Assembly: GCF_003286085.1 (NCBI RefSeq)
Contig: NW_020825317.1
Location: 2,294,001 to 2,358,000 of the forward strand
Length of the DNA: 64,000 nucleotides
Reading direction: 5' to 3'
From: Drosophila persimilis
Taxonomy: Eukaryota; Arthropoda; Insecta; Diptera; Drosophilidae
A program made the position numbers and the translations under genes. The notes beneath the pieces were generated by a model. The model did no database searches. It worked only from the letters and a program-made list of their open reading frames with translations, and was not told where the DNA came from. Positions 29,047-39,443 of this stretch are shown here, one piece after another; the stretch's first letter is position 1; each line of letters starts with the position of its first letter.

Positions 29047-30628
29047 ATGTCGCTAATTCGGAAGTATAGTGAGATTTGGAACCATTTCGAGGAAGTTGGA
29101 AGCCAGGAAGCCAAGTGCAAGTATTGCAAATCTATTTTGAGTGAAAATCTATGGAGCCCGTTATCCGGCAAAACACCGATGGCCCGATTTTTGTGCAAAG
29201 TGCGCAACCAAAAATAACAAGCTTTGCTGAAAGGCCTGTACCAGCGAGCAAAGCGCAGCAGATTGATCTGCAACTTGTACGGATGATCGCCAAGGGTCAT
29301 CACGCCTTGCGCTTGGTCGAAGAACCAGAATTTAAAAAATTTGTGCTTAACTACAGACGGTTGGACATCTATAACCAACGAAAGTTATCTGGCTGTCACA
29401 GTACATTTTATCGATGAGGAATCAACGATGCTGACCTCCTATACAATTGCTCGTTAGGCCTTTGAAGCGTCGCACACTGCTGCGAATCTGTGCAGCTTTT
29501 TGGAAAAAATTGTGAATGAATGGGATCTCAAAAACAAAGTCGCAGCAATAGCATCCGATAATGCACACAACATTGCTCTTGCTATTAGAACCGGCAATTG
29601 GAGTCATATACGGTGTTTTGCTCATAACCTAAATCTAATTGTCCAAAAAGCTCTAGATAAAATGAGCAGTGTGCGCAGAAAAGCTAAAGCTATAAGCGAA
29701 TATTTTCATCGCAGCTCATCAGGCTTAAAAAAGCTTAAAGATATGCAGGCGCTGCTTAAGTTGGCTGACCTCAAACTAACACAAGATGTGCCAACACGTT
29801 GGAACTCAACGTACAAAATGTTTGAACGGCTGTCTATCCTGAAGGAGGCAGTCGTGGCAGCTCTGTCAACAAGGACAGATTTAATTTTGTCTACAGAAGA
29901 CTGGGATGTCATTGATGAAGTGCTTCCCGTATTAAAGCCATTTTATGAAGTTACAGAAGAGATCTCAGCTGAAAAAAACGTAACATTGTCAAAAATAATT
30001 GCTTTGACTGGATTACTTCAAAGAAAAATGGCTCAAATATATCCAACAGTTAAAAATAACCTAGTTGCCGAAGTAATCAATGAAATCATAAACGAGATGG
30101 ACGGCAGGTTTAACGATTTCGAGGCTAATATTTTGTATGCGGAGAGCACTGTTCTGGATCCCAGGTTCAAAGGACGCGCATTTAAATCTGCGGAGGCCTT
30201 TAAAAAGTCAGTAGCGGATATCAACAAAAAATTGGCTCAAACGATACGGTCACTCCCTGAACCTCCACAAGAAGCTATAAGCAACAAAAAACAAGAAGAG
30301 GACACAATATGGGCTGAATTTGACACCACTTTTCAGCAAGTAAGCCAACCCACCAACAATACGGCAGCATCCATAAGAGAAATGGATAAGTACCTGGCTG
30401 AGGAGTACATCAGCCGAAAAGATGATCCATTGGTATGGTGGAATCAGCGGAAAGCGCAATACCCGCTACTTTATACCTATGTATATGCTGAAGCGCCTCT
30501 GCTTAGTCGCCACCTCAGTGCCATGCGAGCGCATATTTTCAAGTGCAGGCGAAACCATACGTAAAAGGCGATCCCTTTTAAAGTCAACAACCGTTGAAAA
30601 TTTAATTTTTTTGCATAGCAACATGTAA
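29047..30628 (+). pseudogene. BED-type hAT transposase, broken
   Basis: Would bind the ends and cut and paste the element. The start at ATG 29047 gives a BED finger first half (SEIWNHFEEVGS, CKYCKS); the frame is lost near 29160. Pieces then continue: 29151-29417, another shift near 29345 (catalytic-Asp region TTDGWTS at about 29352), a TAG at 29456-29458, and a long open piece 29500-30564 with ASDNAHNI, CFAHNLNLIVQKAL and TRWNSTYKM. The dimerisation domain (SVPCERIFSSAGETIRKRRS, about 30510-30570) lies in another frame, ending at 30628. At least three frame changes and one nonsense codon; otherwise close to full length. Confidence 0.88.
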
Positions 30629-30719
30629 ATCGGAAGTGAGTACAACCTAATTTGTACTTGATTGCTTGTTTGCTTGATTAACATTTTTTTCTCTTATAGC
30701 GCTAAAATGAAGAAAACGA

Positions 30720-30870
30720 AAAGTATAAGAATTCCTATGAAAGGATCTCCTTTTTTTTAAGTTAGTATAAGAATTCCTATGAAAGGATCTCCTTATTTTT
30801 AAGTTAGTATAAGAATTCCTATGAAAGGATCCCCTTATTTTTATGTTAGTATAAGAATTCCTATGAAAGG
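30720..30870. repeat. 43-bp tandem array in the hAT 3' region
   Basis: Three and a half copies of AGTATAAGAATTCCTATGAAAGGATC(T/C)CCTT(A/T)TTTTTA(A/T)GTT, nearly identical, so a recent expansion. Confidence 0.92.
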
Positions 30871-31098
30871 AAATAAAAAGTTTGTTTTTTTGTTATATAC
30901 ATTTTTTTTTGTTTTTAGTTATAAATCTTTGATTAATATTGAAATGTAACGTATTTTATTTGTGTAAAAGTCTGTGGTGCTTAGGGTTCTGTGCATGAAT
31001 AGTGAGCAAGTGAACAACTGAGCAAGTGAGCAATATGAGTGAGTTGACTCACTTACTAAAAAAGAACAAGTGAACATGTTCACCAAAATGAGCAATGT

Positions 31099-32640
31099 TT
31101 ACCCAACACTAATACGCTTTTCTTTAAGGTATTGGAATGCGTTTTGGCATTCACTTGACCATTCAAAAGGAAGATTCTTTTTACATAATCTAGTTATGTG
31201 CCGTGAATAGTCGGCGAAGTTTTTTATAAATCGACGATAATAATTGCAGAATGCTACAAATCGTCTCGCGCTGTCCGCATCTTGAGGGACACGATAATTT
31301 TTGATGACGTCAAATTTCTTGTCATCTGGCAATACTCCTTTGTCAGTGCATTTGTGACCCAAGAAAGGTCACTTCATGCATGAAAAATGAACATTTTTGT
31401 GAATGCAACTTTAGGTTATATTTCCTACATACATTAAAAACATCGGTTAAGTTTTTAATCATGTGTTTTTCGGAACATCCTGACATTAAGTCAAGGCATG
31501 AAAAGTATTTAGCTCTGCCCAGTTGGTCTAGAATATCATCAATTCTGGGGAGCGGGAATTTATCAGAAAGTAGTTTTTTGTTGATTTGGCGATAGTCAAT
31601 TACCAATCGCCATTTCTTTTCTTTCGAATTTGGTAATGATTTTTTCGGAACTAACAAGAGTGGGCTGTTATACTCGGATACAGACGGTTCTACGATTTTG
31701 TCATTTATTAATTTCCCTACTTGTTTTTGAATTTCTTCAACGTGGTTATGCGGGCTTCGGTAGTTTTTAATATAAATGGGTTCATCATCTTTAAGTCTCA
31801 ATGTTTTTTTTATAAAAATTATTTGTCGCTATTGGTTCGGTTTCCAGTCCGAACACATCACTATACTTGGTGCATAATTCTGTTAGTTGATTTTTGAATA
31901 GTTCTGGAAAATTTTTCTTTAACTTTGAAAGTACTTGTTCGCTTCTATTTTCTGGATTAGTGTTATGAATGTCGTAATCTGTTAAATTTTCTTATTGGAT
32001 TTTGTTCACTTTGACCAATTGGTCGAGATTAGTTGTGTTTAGAAGGCGAATGTAGACATGTTTGGATGCTGCTATTGTATTTGCAACATAAATTCCATTA
32101 TGTATTTCTTGATTAGGAATCGTTCTTGATATATAATCGTTTACTGTATTGATGTCTATTTTTTGAATTACTTGGGATCTGGCTGGCAGAAGAACTGTAT
32201 TGTTGCCAGCACTATATGTTATCGGAACATAAATAGGATAATTTAAGTTTTGAGGTCTAATTATAAACCAGTCTTCACTTGGCTAGAAGTCTAATTGGCA
32301 ATTGAATTTTTTTATAAAATCAATGCCTATTATTCCATCACACGGTATTGAAAAATCTGAATTTACTAAATGAAATTCGTGTGGAATAATATATTTTGTT
32401 GATTGAAGTTCTATTGAAGTTGTTCCTTGAGATTTTATAACACCTTGGCCTATGCCTTGGATGTTTATAATTTTGTCTTCTTGAATATTGAAATTATCTG
32501 AATTTATTTTTAAAAGTGAGATGTCTGCACCAGTATCTATTAGGAATGTGAGTTTATTTTCAGTTGAGTGATTATAAAAAGTGACAAATATATTAAGACT
32601 GTAATTGATGGAATGAACCTTTGCATTTACTGATTGTTTC
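31099..32640 (-). pseudogene. mdg1-type protease and RT, copy C
   Basis: Protease-region remnant at about 32570-31810 (LIDTGADISLL-type codons near 32560, IIGIDFIKK near 32330). RT pieces 31801-31343 (VEPSVSEYNSPLLLVPKK; DILDQLGRAKYFSCLDLMSG) and 31362-31120 (NYYRRFIKNFADYSRHITRL). About 130 bp with the FGL and YMDD motifs is deleted: LDLMSG runs straight into CSEKHM. A frameshift lies near 31350. The left end continues in 28643 across the hAT. Confidence 0.8.
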
Positions 32641-33110
32641 CTAAAGGGTTCTGAGAGTTTTCCGACGCATTTTGCGTCACTCTCACATTGTTATTATTGT
32701 AACCTTGGTTGGAGTTACCTCGGCCTCTTCCTCGATTTTGGCCTACTAATTACTAATTAGATTTCTCGCATGGCCTTTAAGTTTTGTTTTTATAAGGCTT
32801 TTATGGCTGTTAGCTCATGTGTGCCTTTTAAGGTATCTAATAGATTCAAAGAATCTAGAAAACTTTGCAGATTTTCCTGCTTACCGTCAAACTCTGGTAA
32901 TAGAGATGCGGCTAGCTTGATAAATTCTGCAACTGTTTGTGCCATTTCAGAGATTTGTATCGCTTCCGGTTTCGTTTCGATTGTATCGCTTTCTTCTAGT
33001 GTTTCGATGTCACTATCAGGTTCAGCGTCGCTTGACTGATTCTTTTAATTGGTCGGGATCAAATTCCGCCAATTGATTTAGACTTTCTGGCACTTTTATC
33101 TAAATGTGTC
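32641..33110 (-). pseudogene. mdg1-type gag, copy C, internally deleted
   Basis: Minus-strand codons give an N-terminal acidic part, the capsid block (SLLPEFDGKQENLQSFLDSL, about 32900-32840), a TAA near 32800, then a direct jump to the RG-rich tail (GQNRGRGRGNSNQGY, about 32740-32700) and VRVTQNASENSQNPL, the same ending as copy A's gag. The middle of the capsid is missing. From 33110 to 33434 I see no gene. Confidence 0.65.
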
Positions 33111-33434
33111 GCCTATTGGTGACAGTAATTAATCTTGTGTTTAGGGATTTTATTACCCTTAAACATTTACTTTTGTGCTCAGATGTGAATTTGTTTTCGA
33201 ACCGATTTACTAAACTATATTATTATGTTCTCTTACTAATATTTCTATATGGTTTTTCAGAGTTTCCGCTTTTATGACTGCATCTTTATTAATGCATTTG
33301 TAAGATTAATCGAATTTGTAACGAAATGAGTCTATATGTTTCGCGATTTCGTTCCATTCCATTCTTTTAATGGAATTATCTTACTTTTGTAAGCGTACTA
33401 ACCATATAGTTCCTATACCTAAATATGGGTCTTC

Positions 33435-33662
33435 TTATTTTATTAATTTTACCTTGACATATGGTAGTGTTGAAAGTACCTTTGCCTTTTCTGCTTTATC
33501 GCAGTGAATAAGTGGGCTACAGATTGCGTCGAAAGCTTCTATATAATCAGTCTCAAACTGATGTACTGATATGTATTCGCTATGCGAATGTAAAACTTTA
33601 ATCGCATTAATGCGAAAATTTGGATAGCTTTCGAAGACGTGATCTATTTTCTCTTTATTCAT
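33435..33662 (-). pseudogene. mdg1-type ORF2 fragment, copy C
   Basis: 75 codons homologous to the C-terminal half of copy A's ORF2: QFETDYIEAFDAICSPLIHC corresponds to its second module, followed by KVLSTLPY. The first module is missing and the tail is shorter. It lies 2 bp after ORF1. Confidence 0.6.
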
Positions 33663-33664
33663 TT

Positions 33665-33900
33665 CTAGATATTATCTAGGTTATTTGCCCTACTCATGTA
33701 TCTTTTCTTGATAATTTTGTTATGCTTAACATAGAGTGTAAGCAGAAATTGCAAAACCAATACTATCGTGATAATTAATAACACGATCCACAATGAGTTT
33801 ATGTCATCCGTGTGATCAATTATCTTGACGTTGTTTACAACGTTGACAGTATTGTCTTTTGCCTCACTAGAATCACTAAACCACCCCATTATGTTTACAC
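33665..33900 (-). CDS. mdg1-type membrane ORF1, copy C
   Basis: From MGWFSDSSEAKDN at 33889 it matches copy A's ORF1 throughout, with one hydrophobic segment (LWIVLLIITIVLVLQFLLTL) and the tail KRYMSRANNLDNI. The frame is open 9 codons further upstream, but those belong to the foreign integrase of copy D joined here, so the family start is the internal Met. Confidence 0.65.
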
Positions 33901-34467
33901 GAAATATTGTAACCATACGTCCCAGTCAGTTTTATCTACTGATATATATGAACGAATGTACTCATCGAATGTCCTATGACTTCTCTGAACGGTACCTAAT
34001 GTCTGGTGGTGGTGTGCTGTAGACGTTATGTTGTCTATTTTTAAATATTTGCACAAGTTAGTTATAATGGAATTTTTGTATTCTGTTCCCATGTCCGTAA
34101 TGAACGTCTTCATTGGACCGTACTTCAGAATAAAAGATTCGAATATGGCTTTTGCGACAGTTGTTGCACTTTTGTTTGCAACTGGGATAGCTACTAAATA
34201 CTTTGTCAAATCACATATTAAAGTGATTGCGTATTCATTTCCATTTTCTGAACGTGGTAGTGGACCAAACATATTGTGGTGTTTCGGTTAGTATCATAAG
34301 TGATCTGGTGTGTTTCGTCGTTTTTGACGTCAGGCATTTTGGACATTTATTTATGTACTCTTTTACATGTTTAGTCATGTTTTTCCAATAATATTGTCTC
34401 TTTATTTTTGCTAGCGTTTTATTTATGCCTGTATGACCTCCTTGAATTGGATCGTCATGGAATGTAG
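33897..34467 (-). pseudogene. mdg1-type integrase, copy D
   Basis: Zinc-binding region at about 34460-34300 (codons for DDPIQGGHTGI and CPKCL), frame change near 34290, then core 34272-33897 with DMGTEYKNS and GTVQRSHRTFDEY; the catalytic Glu (GTIER in copies F and C) is replaced by Gln (GTVQR). It stops at WLQYFV and is fused to copy C's ORF1 leader at 33897. On the right it ends at the LTR at 34468. Confidence 0.75.
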
Positions 34468-34925
34468 ACTGTAGAAATAGAATCGGGATAGCATAGAAGC
34501 AGCGAAAACACTTCTGTTCTTTTTTTGGGTTGTATTCGGAATGAATTCAATTTATTCTTCATAAACTTATTTAGCCTAAAGTACATAATGTTCTTGGTTG
34601 AGTTCTGTCGCTAAGGGCAGCGGCAGAACGGGATCATGTAGCATGCCATATGTACATATGTGTATATTTATGTTTGTAAGAATGTATATGCAGAAGGCAT
34701 ATACATTGGAATGCTCATTCGGCCACTTGGAATATATTGCCGACACTGCAGTTCTCACGCTGCAGGCCAGTCCACATATAAGGGACTGATCGTATTACGG
34801 CTCTTGAGTGTGGTTGTGTTACGCAAACATTGCGACAAAGTGTCTTTATGTTTATGAGCATGATGCATATACACCACAATACGGGGGGCATATGCTTATT
34901 TGGCATACATACAACATACTACATT
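34468..34925 (-). repeat. mdg1-type LTR (458 bp), solo or 5' LTR
   Basis: Plus view TGTAGAAATAG...CATACTACA. It is very similar to the C LTR over its right two thirds. It is bordered on the left by integrase codons (not a primer site) and on the right by AT-rich sequence (not a polypurine tract), so it fits neither end of a normal element and may be a solo LTR. 34926-35133 on its right holds no gene. Confidence 0.75.
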
Positions 34926-35580
34926 ATATTTTTTTATCCCTATTCAACGCAGTGATCTTCTGTCTAATGTTTCATATGGCTGCACAGGCCATACTCTATT
35001 ACGAGCAATGCTATTATCGCTCAGTATTACAAAAGGTTCTTTAACATTTCATTAGTGGTTTTAAAAAAAAATTTTTTTTTTCATTCAAGCTGGGGGTTTG
35101 GAGCGCTGTCGGTCCCTAAAGATCCCGTTGGTCTAACTTGGCACGTCTTGGCAGTCTGGTCTGATGAGCTCGTGAGGTGGCTCAAAGGGGGCCTAGCTGA
35201 GGCCACCGGACGGGTCGCAGGTTGCGGATAGTGAACGACCTATCTATATACAGGTCATATAGGTAGGTCAGCTGCGAATAATCGGACATCCCTAGGGAGA
35301 GTACCGAAAATAAGCAGCCCCGGACAGCCAGCGGGTGTTCGCGAAGTAGCAATACTGACGATGCGCTTGTGGTGCCGCCTCGTATAAGTAGCTCACACAC
35401 TCCCCTATCCCTACACACTGCCTACCCACATCCCAACCCCCCACATTCAGCTCACACCGGGCCGGACTAAGAGAGTTATTCGACCCGTGCCGAGAGTCAG
35501 CCTGGCTGGGGGCCGGGTATATAAAACTAGCCCAGTCGTTAACGGAGAGCTCAGGGACTTGGCAGCCCCCTGTTCTAAGT

Positions 35581-36866
35581 ATGCCTTATCCGGGCAACGT
35601 GGATCTCTGCCCGGAAAGACCGTACCCCTTCTCTGCAGCTCGTGGGAAAAGAATGGAAGAATTTAAAAACAAAAAAAATGAGTCTGGCACTCCCCAAATG
35701 CCAACAGGGAGCAATCCCAAACAGGGGAAGGCAGCGGCCGAAAGGCCTGGCCCGACCCGCAAATCAGCAGGGAAAACCTGCGCGGCGGAAGATGCAAAGG
35801 AGAGCCCAAAGGGGTCCCATCCCGGTGTCGGGGTGGGTGGTGAATTGGCTCCCAAAACCGATACCTTGGCAGAGTGGCTATGCAATCCTGCGGCTGCTCT
35901 GCCTGCTGGTAAAGTGGCGGGTGATGAGTCACCGTCTACTAGTGTCCAAGCCAAATCTTTTACATATGCCGATAGAAGGAGTGCTGGCAATATACTCCGT
36001 CGGCAGAACGCAAGCCAGATGTCCAGCCCGACGGACAAATGGATAAAGAAGGTTGAGTGGGCCTCGAAGGTGCTGCCGAACTTTGGCAAGGAAGCACCGA
36101 AGAAGGAAGCCCCTCAGCAAAAAAGGCAGCGCTCGCAGGAGACTCCGGGGCCGACACCGAAGCGCTCCAGAGTGCTGCCTAACACATTGTTCGCGCAGAT
36201 TGCCAGAGAAAGGACGCTGATTGGCGTCGTGGACAAAGGCAGCGCGGACTCCCGGATACCTAGAAACCAGTGGAGCGCTCCGTACAGCTGTACAAAGCAG
36301 CGGTAGCGCAAGTCGGGGAAGTCTACCCAGGGGCGAAGCTCGTCGCTGTAGACTGGAGCGAAGTGCCCAGTAGACCAAGGGCGAGAGTCTGGGTGCCCGT
36401 CTCAATGAAGGAGCCGGAGCGCTTCCTAAAAATGCTGCAAAGATGCAACCCCCACCTCCCAACAGCGGATTGGAAGGTGGTCAAAGTTGAGACGACACAG
36501 GGCCCCACAAACCAGGCGGTGGTCGTCCTCAACAAAGAGTCGCTGGCCCCGATTGAGGCTGCCAAAGGCGAGCTCAATTTTGGGTTCAGCTCTGTGGCTG
36601 TAAAGGTCTACAAGTCGGATGCGGCGGCCGGGGCACGTCCTGTCGACAAGCCAGTCGAGCAGGACGCTGCCTCGGAGATCGAAGCACCCGACGATCACAC
36701 AGAGATAGACCCAGAGGGCTACTCCACCGATGCCACGCTGAGATGCGACTTCGAGGCGATGTGTTACCACGAGGAAGTCGAGGACGATCCGGATGCCGAC
36801 ATTACAGTGGTGGAGAACACTAAGGATGTCCCTGAGGCTCCTTCAGATCAATCTCCACCACTGTAA
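35581..36866 (+). pseudogene. LOA ORF1, copy 2
   Basis: Two overlapping frames, 35581-36306 and 36270-36866. The N-terminal part is Pro/Gly/Lys-rich with a basic cluster (KRQRSQETPGPTPKRSR). The C-terminal part has VYPGAKLVAVDWSEVPSR and NKESLAPIEAAKGELNFGF. Compared with copy 1, about 120 bp between RIPRNQW and RSVQLYKAA are deleted, which shifts the frame. Ends with an acidic tail (DDPDADITVV). RNA-binding is inferred from its position only. Confidence 0.7.
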
Positions 36867-38860
36867 AGCAGCATCTGCTGCTCTTATACTCCGCCTCGAA
36901 GAGAGCCGATCCAGGAACCTTGGATAGTGGGAGACAAGGTTTGTGGACTAGGGTCGAAGGAGTACAAGATAATTGTAGCTCAACATGAAGGTAAAACCCG
37001 CACCTGCATTCTCGCCAGAAAGCACCTTAATATCTTTCTGCTCCATAATTATAGCGATAGCGACAACACGGCGGCAAGCCTAGAGCTGAAAGGGACACAT
37101 CTAAGGCTGATGTCGTCCTACATGGCCCATGAGGGAAACGATCCTCCCAACGACCTTGTTCGCAAACTAGCCAGCGACAGCGAGAGGTCGGACATAGACC
37201 TATTAATAGGTTGCGATGCCAACGCTCACCACACTCTCAGCGGTAGAGAAATCTCTGCATCTCTGGCCTATGCGGACGACGTTGCGATTATCTTCTCGGG
37301 GAAATACCCCCAAACACTGTGCGACTTAATGTCCACAAAGCCAGCGCAACTGTCGGATTGGACAGAATCGCGCGGTCTGGGAGTAAATCCCTCAAAAACG
37401 GAACTCGTAATATTCACAAATAAATACAAGGTCCCGCCCTTCAACCCTCCAATACTACAAGGATGCAGGCTCTCCTTTAGCGACAGTGCCAGTTACTTAG
37501 GGTTGGTAATTGACAAGAAGCTTAGCTGGAACCTGAATGTCAAAGACAGAGTGAAGAAGGCAATGACTGCACTCTACACATGCAAAAAAGCTATTGGGCT
37601 AAGATGGGGTATGATCCCAAGCATATTTCAATGGATATATCAAGCTATAGTTAGACCAATACTACTCTACGGAGTTACGGTGTGGTGGCCGGCCCTATCA
37701 AAAAGGGCGATCACCAAGCAACTGGGCAAAGTTCAGCGGACTGCCGCCCTATGTATCAGCGGAGCTCTTCGCACCACCCCAAATGATGCGCTAAATGCCA
37801 TCCTATGCCTACAGAGCCTTGACCTCGCAGGAAAGGAACGGGCAGAAGCAGCAGCAATACGTCTAAGAGACTAAGATCAATGGGTGACACAGTGCATAGG
37901 TCACTCAGCCATATTAAATAATAGCAGTACCGTCCCCTCAAAAACAGACTACCAAGTTCCAAGAGAGTACACAGACACTCCCTTCGACACAATCATCCCT
38001 CACAGAGACGAATGGCTCGAGGGACTCCCAGGCCCAGATGGGGCCATAAACATCTTCACAGATGGATCAAAGCTGGACGACAGAGTCGGAGGGGGAATCT
38101 ACTCTAAACAGCTAAACATAAGGCATTCCTTCAGACTCCCAGATCATTGCAGTGTCTTTCAAGCGGAAGTCATAGCAATCAGGGAGGCTCTAGACTGCCT
38201 ACAGTTTATAGCGACAGCCAGGCTGCGATCAAATCGCTAAGCGCGATTTCCTCGAACTCGGCCACCGTGGCAGACTGCCGCAAATCTCTGCACGAGATGG
38301 CTCAGCAATTTGCTATTAGCCTGATTTGAGTCCCGGGCCACCGGGACATCGAGGGCAACTGTATAGTAGACGAGCTGGCCAGATCTGGCACTACGATCCC
38401 CCTTCTCCAAGACAAGGAGGATATCTGTATGCCAATGGCCACCTGTAAGCTCATTACAAGGGAGCAATACAAGCGACTAAAAAACCATATGTGGAAAGCA
38501 GTGCCACGATGTCGCACAACTCGGCAAACATGGCCGACCATGGACATGAAGCGCACCTCCGAGCTCCTCAAGTTAAGCAGGAAAAGGTGCAGCGTAGTCA
38601 CACGTTCCCTCACGGGACACTGGCTAATAGGCACCTACGCTAACAGGCTGGGGGCCCCACATAACGATTTTTGTCGCAGCTGTAGAGACGAGGAAGAGGA
38701 GGAGACAGTGGAACATCTGTTCTGCTCCTGCCCAGCTCTCAGCAGAAGAAGGCTACAGCACCTAGGCTCAGCCTTTCTACACGACATCTCAGAGATGTCC
38801 AAACTATGTCCCAGGAGGATAGCGAACTGTGTGAGAGCATCTGGATGGGATAATTGCTGA
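36867..38860 (+). pseudogene. LOA ORF2 with large EN-RT deletion, copy 2
   Basis: The open frame 36927-37874 (315 codons) starts in the endonuclease (GCDANAHHT at about 37212-37238). It jumps within a few codons to the RT catalytic motif (LAYADDVAIIF, about 37266) and continues through SYLGLVIDKKLSWN and IVRPILLYGVTVWW to a stop at 37872. About half of EN and the RT fingers/palm are gone, yet the frame stays open. RNase H follows in 37884-38240 (INIFTDGSKLDDRVGGGIYS) and 38147-38329 (VYSDSQAAIKSL), with a TGA near 38327. The C-terminal CCHC-like block is CRSCRDEEEEETVEHLFCSC (about 38675-38735). Confidence 0.8.
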
Positions 38861-38972
38861 CAGGAAGTCTCACAACGCAGGAAGGAAATGATCCTATGCG
38901 GTATCACAACGGGCCGAAACCGGCCTAAGTGTGACGGGTTCCGAGCGAGCCCGGCAGCCGCCTCAACCTAAC

Positions 38973-39443
38973 CTAACTTGGCACGTTAAACGGTGCCGGT
39001 GCTGGTCTTCTTACAGGCTGTTGGGGCGCCGGTATTGGTTTTCTCACATGCGGTTGGGGCGCCGGTGCTGGTCTTCTAACAGGCGGTTGGGCCCCAGGTG
39101 CTGGTCTTCTTGCGCATGTGTATTTACAGTGCGCCGACTCCAGTGGTCCAGGGCAGTCCGCTGGGCATCTTGGTTCCGGCTTAGTTAGTATTTGCTTCTT
39201 CTGTGTAGTCGCTTGGGATACGTATGAGTTTATTACTTGTATGTTTTTAATAAATGTTTCAATTGTAGAGGTTGAGCTTTTTTTTTGTTCTTGCTGAATC
39301 GACTCGATATTGTCGATTTCAGCTTGTATCTTTTTGCCTGTTTCCCAACTAATTTTTGTGTTGGGGGCAAATAGCAGTTTTAGTAATTCGGCTTTCCTAT
39401 TTTTGAGCCGTTTGTTTACTCCACTGCGCCTTTTTTTAGGCAT
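38973..39443 (-). CDS. Proline-rich repeat ORF, 156 codons, unidentified
   Basis: I do not recognise it. It begins with a basic stretch (MPKKRRSGVNKRLKNRKAEL), continues with a helical, possibly coiled-coil region (KIQAEIDNIESIQQEQKK), then a short Cys-containing part (PRCPADCPG, HCKYTC). It ends in four imperfect 10-12-residue repeats of the form PxPQxPVRRPAPA, encoded by 30-36-bp DNA repeats. Its stop lies in the LOA target site and is restored by the duplication. The frame is intact, unlike its neighbours. It follows errantivirus-like sequence in the same orientation and may be that element's extra ORF. Confidence 0.45.
   Translation of the reverse strand: MPKKRRSGVNKRLKNRKAELLKLLFAPNTKISWETGKKIQAEIDNIESIQQEQKKSSTSTIETFIKNIQVINSYVSQATTQKKQILTKPEPRCPADCPGPLESAHCKYTCARRPAPGAQPPVRRPAPAPQPHVRKPIPAPQQPVRRPAPAPFNVPS

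Larger units (their letters stand above)
28652..31111 (+). mobile_element. hAT DNA transposon, 2460 bp
   Basis: Flanked by a perfect 8-bp target duplication ATACGCTT (28644-28651 and 31112-31119), the hAT hallmark. Short terminal inverted repeats: TAGTGTTGTG on the left, TAGTGTTGGG (reverse complement) on the right. Subterminal regions are dense in GTTCACTTGTTC/GAGCAAGTGAAC motifs on both sides, likely transposase sites. It carries a broken BED-finger hAT transposase. It inserted in the RT/RNase H connection of mdg1-type copy C. Confidence 0.92.
26645..33900 (-). mobile_element. mdg1/412-type element, copy C, split by a hAT
   Basis: Minus order from the right: ORF1, ORF2 fragment, internally deleted gag, protease, RT, [hAT insertion 28652-31111], RNase H, integrase, polypurine tract, 3' LTR. 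The RT reading resumes on both sides of the hAT with its 8-bp target duplication, proving one element. No 5' LTR or primer site: just before ORF1 the sequence switches to the integrase of copy D. Confidence 0.85.
35147..38973 (+). mobile_element. LOA-clade LINE, copy 2, with target duplication
   Basis: Flanked by the 13-bp direct repeat TAACTTGGCACGT (35134-35146 and 38974-38986), which defines both ends. The 3' end is CCGCCTCAACCTAACC without a polyA tail. Contains ORF1 and ORF2, both shortened by internal deletions. It inserted exactly at the stop codon of the proline-rich ORF next door. Confidence 0.88.
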
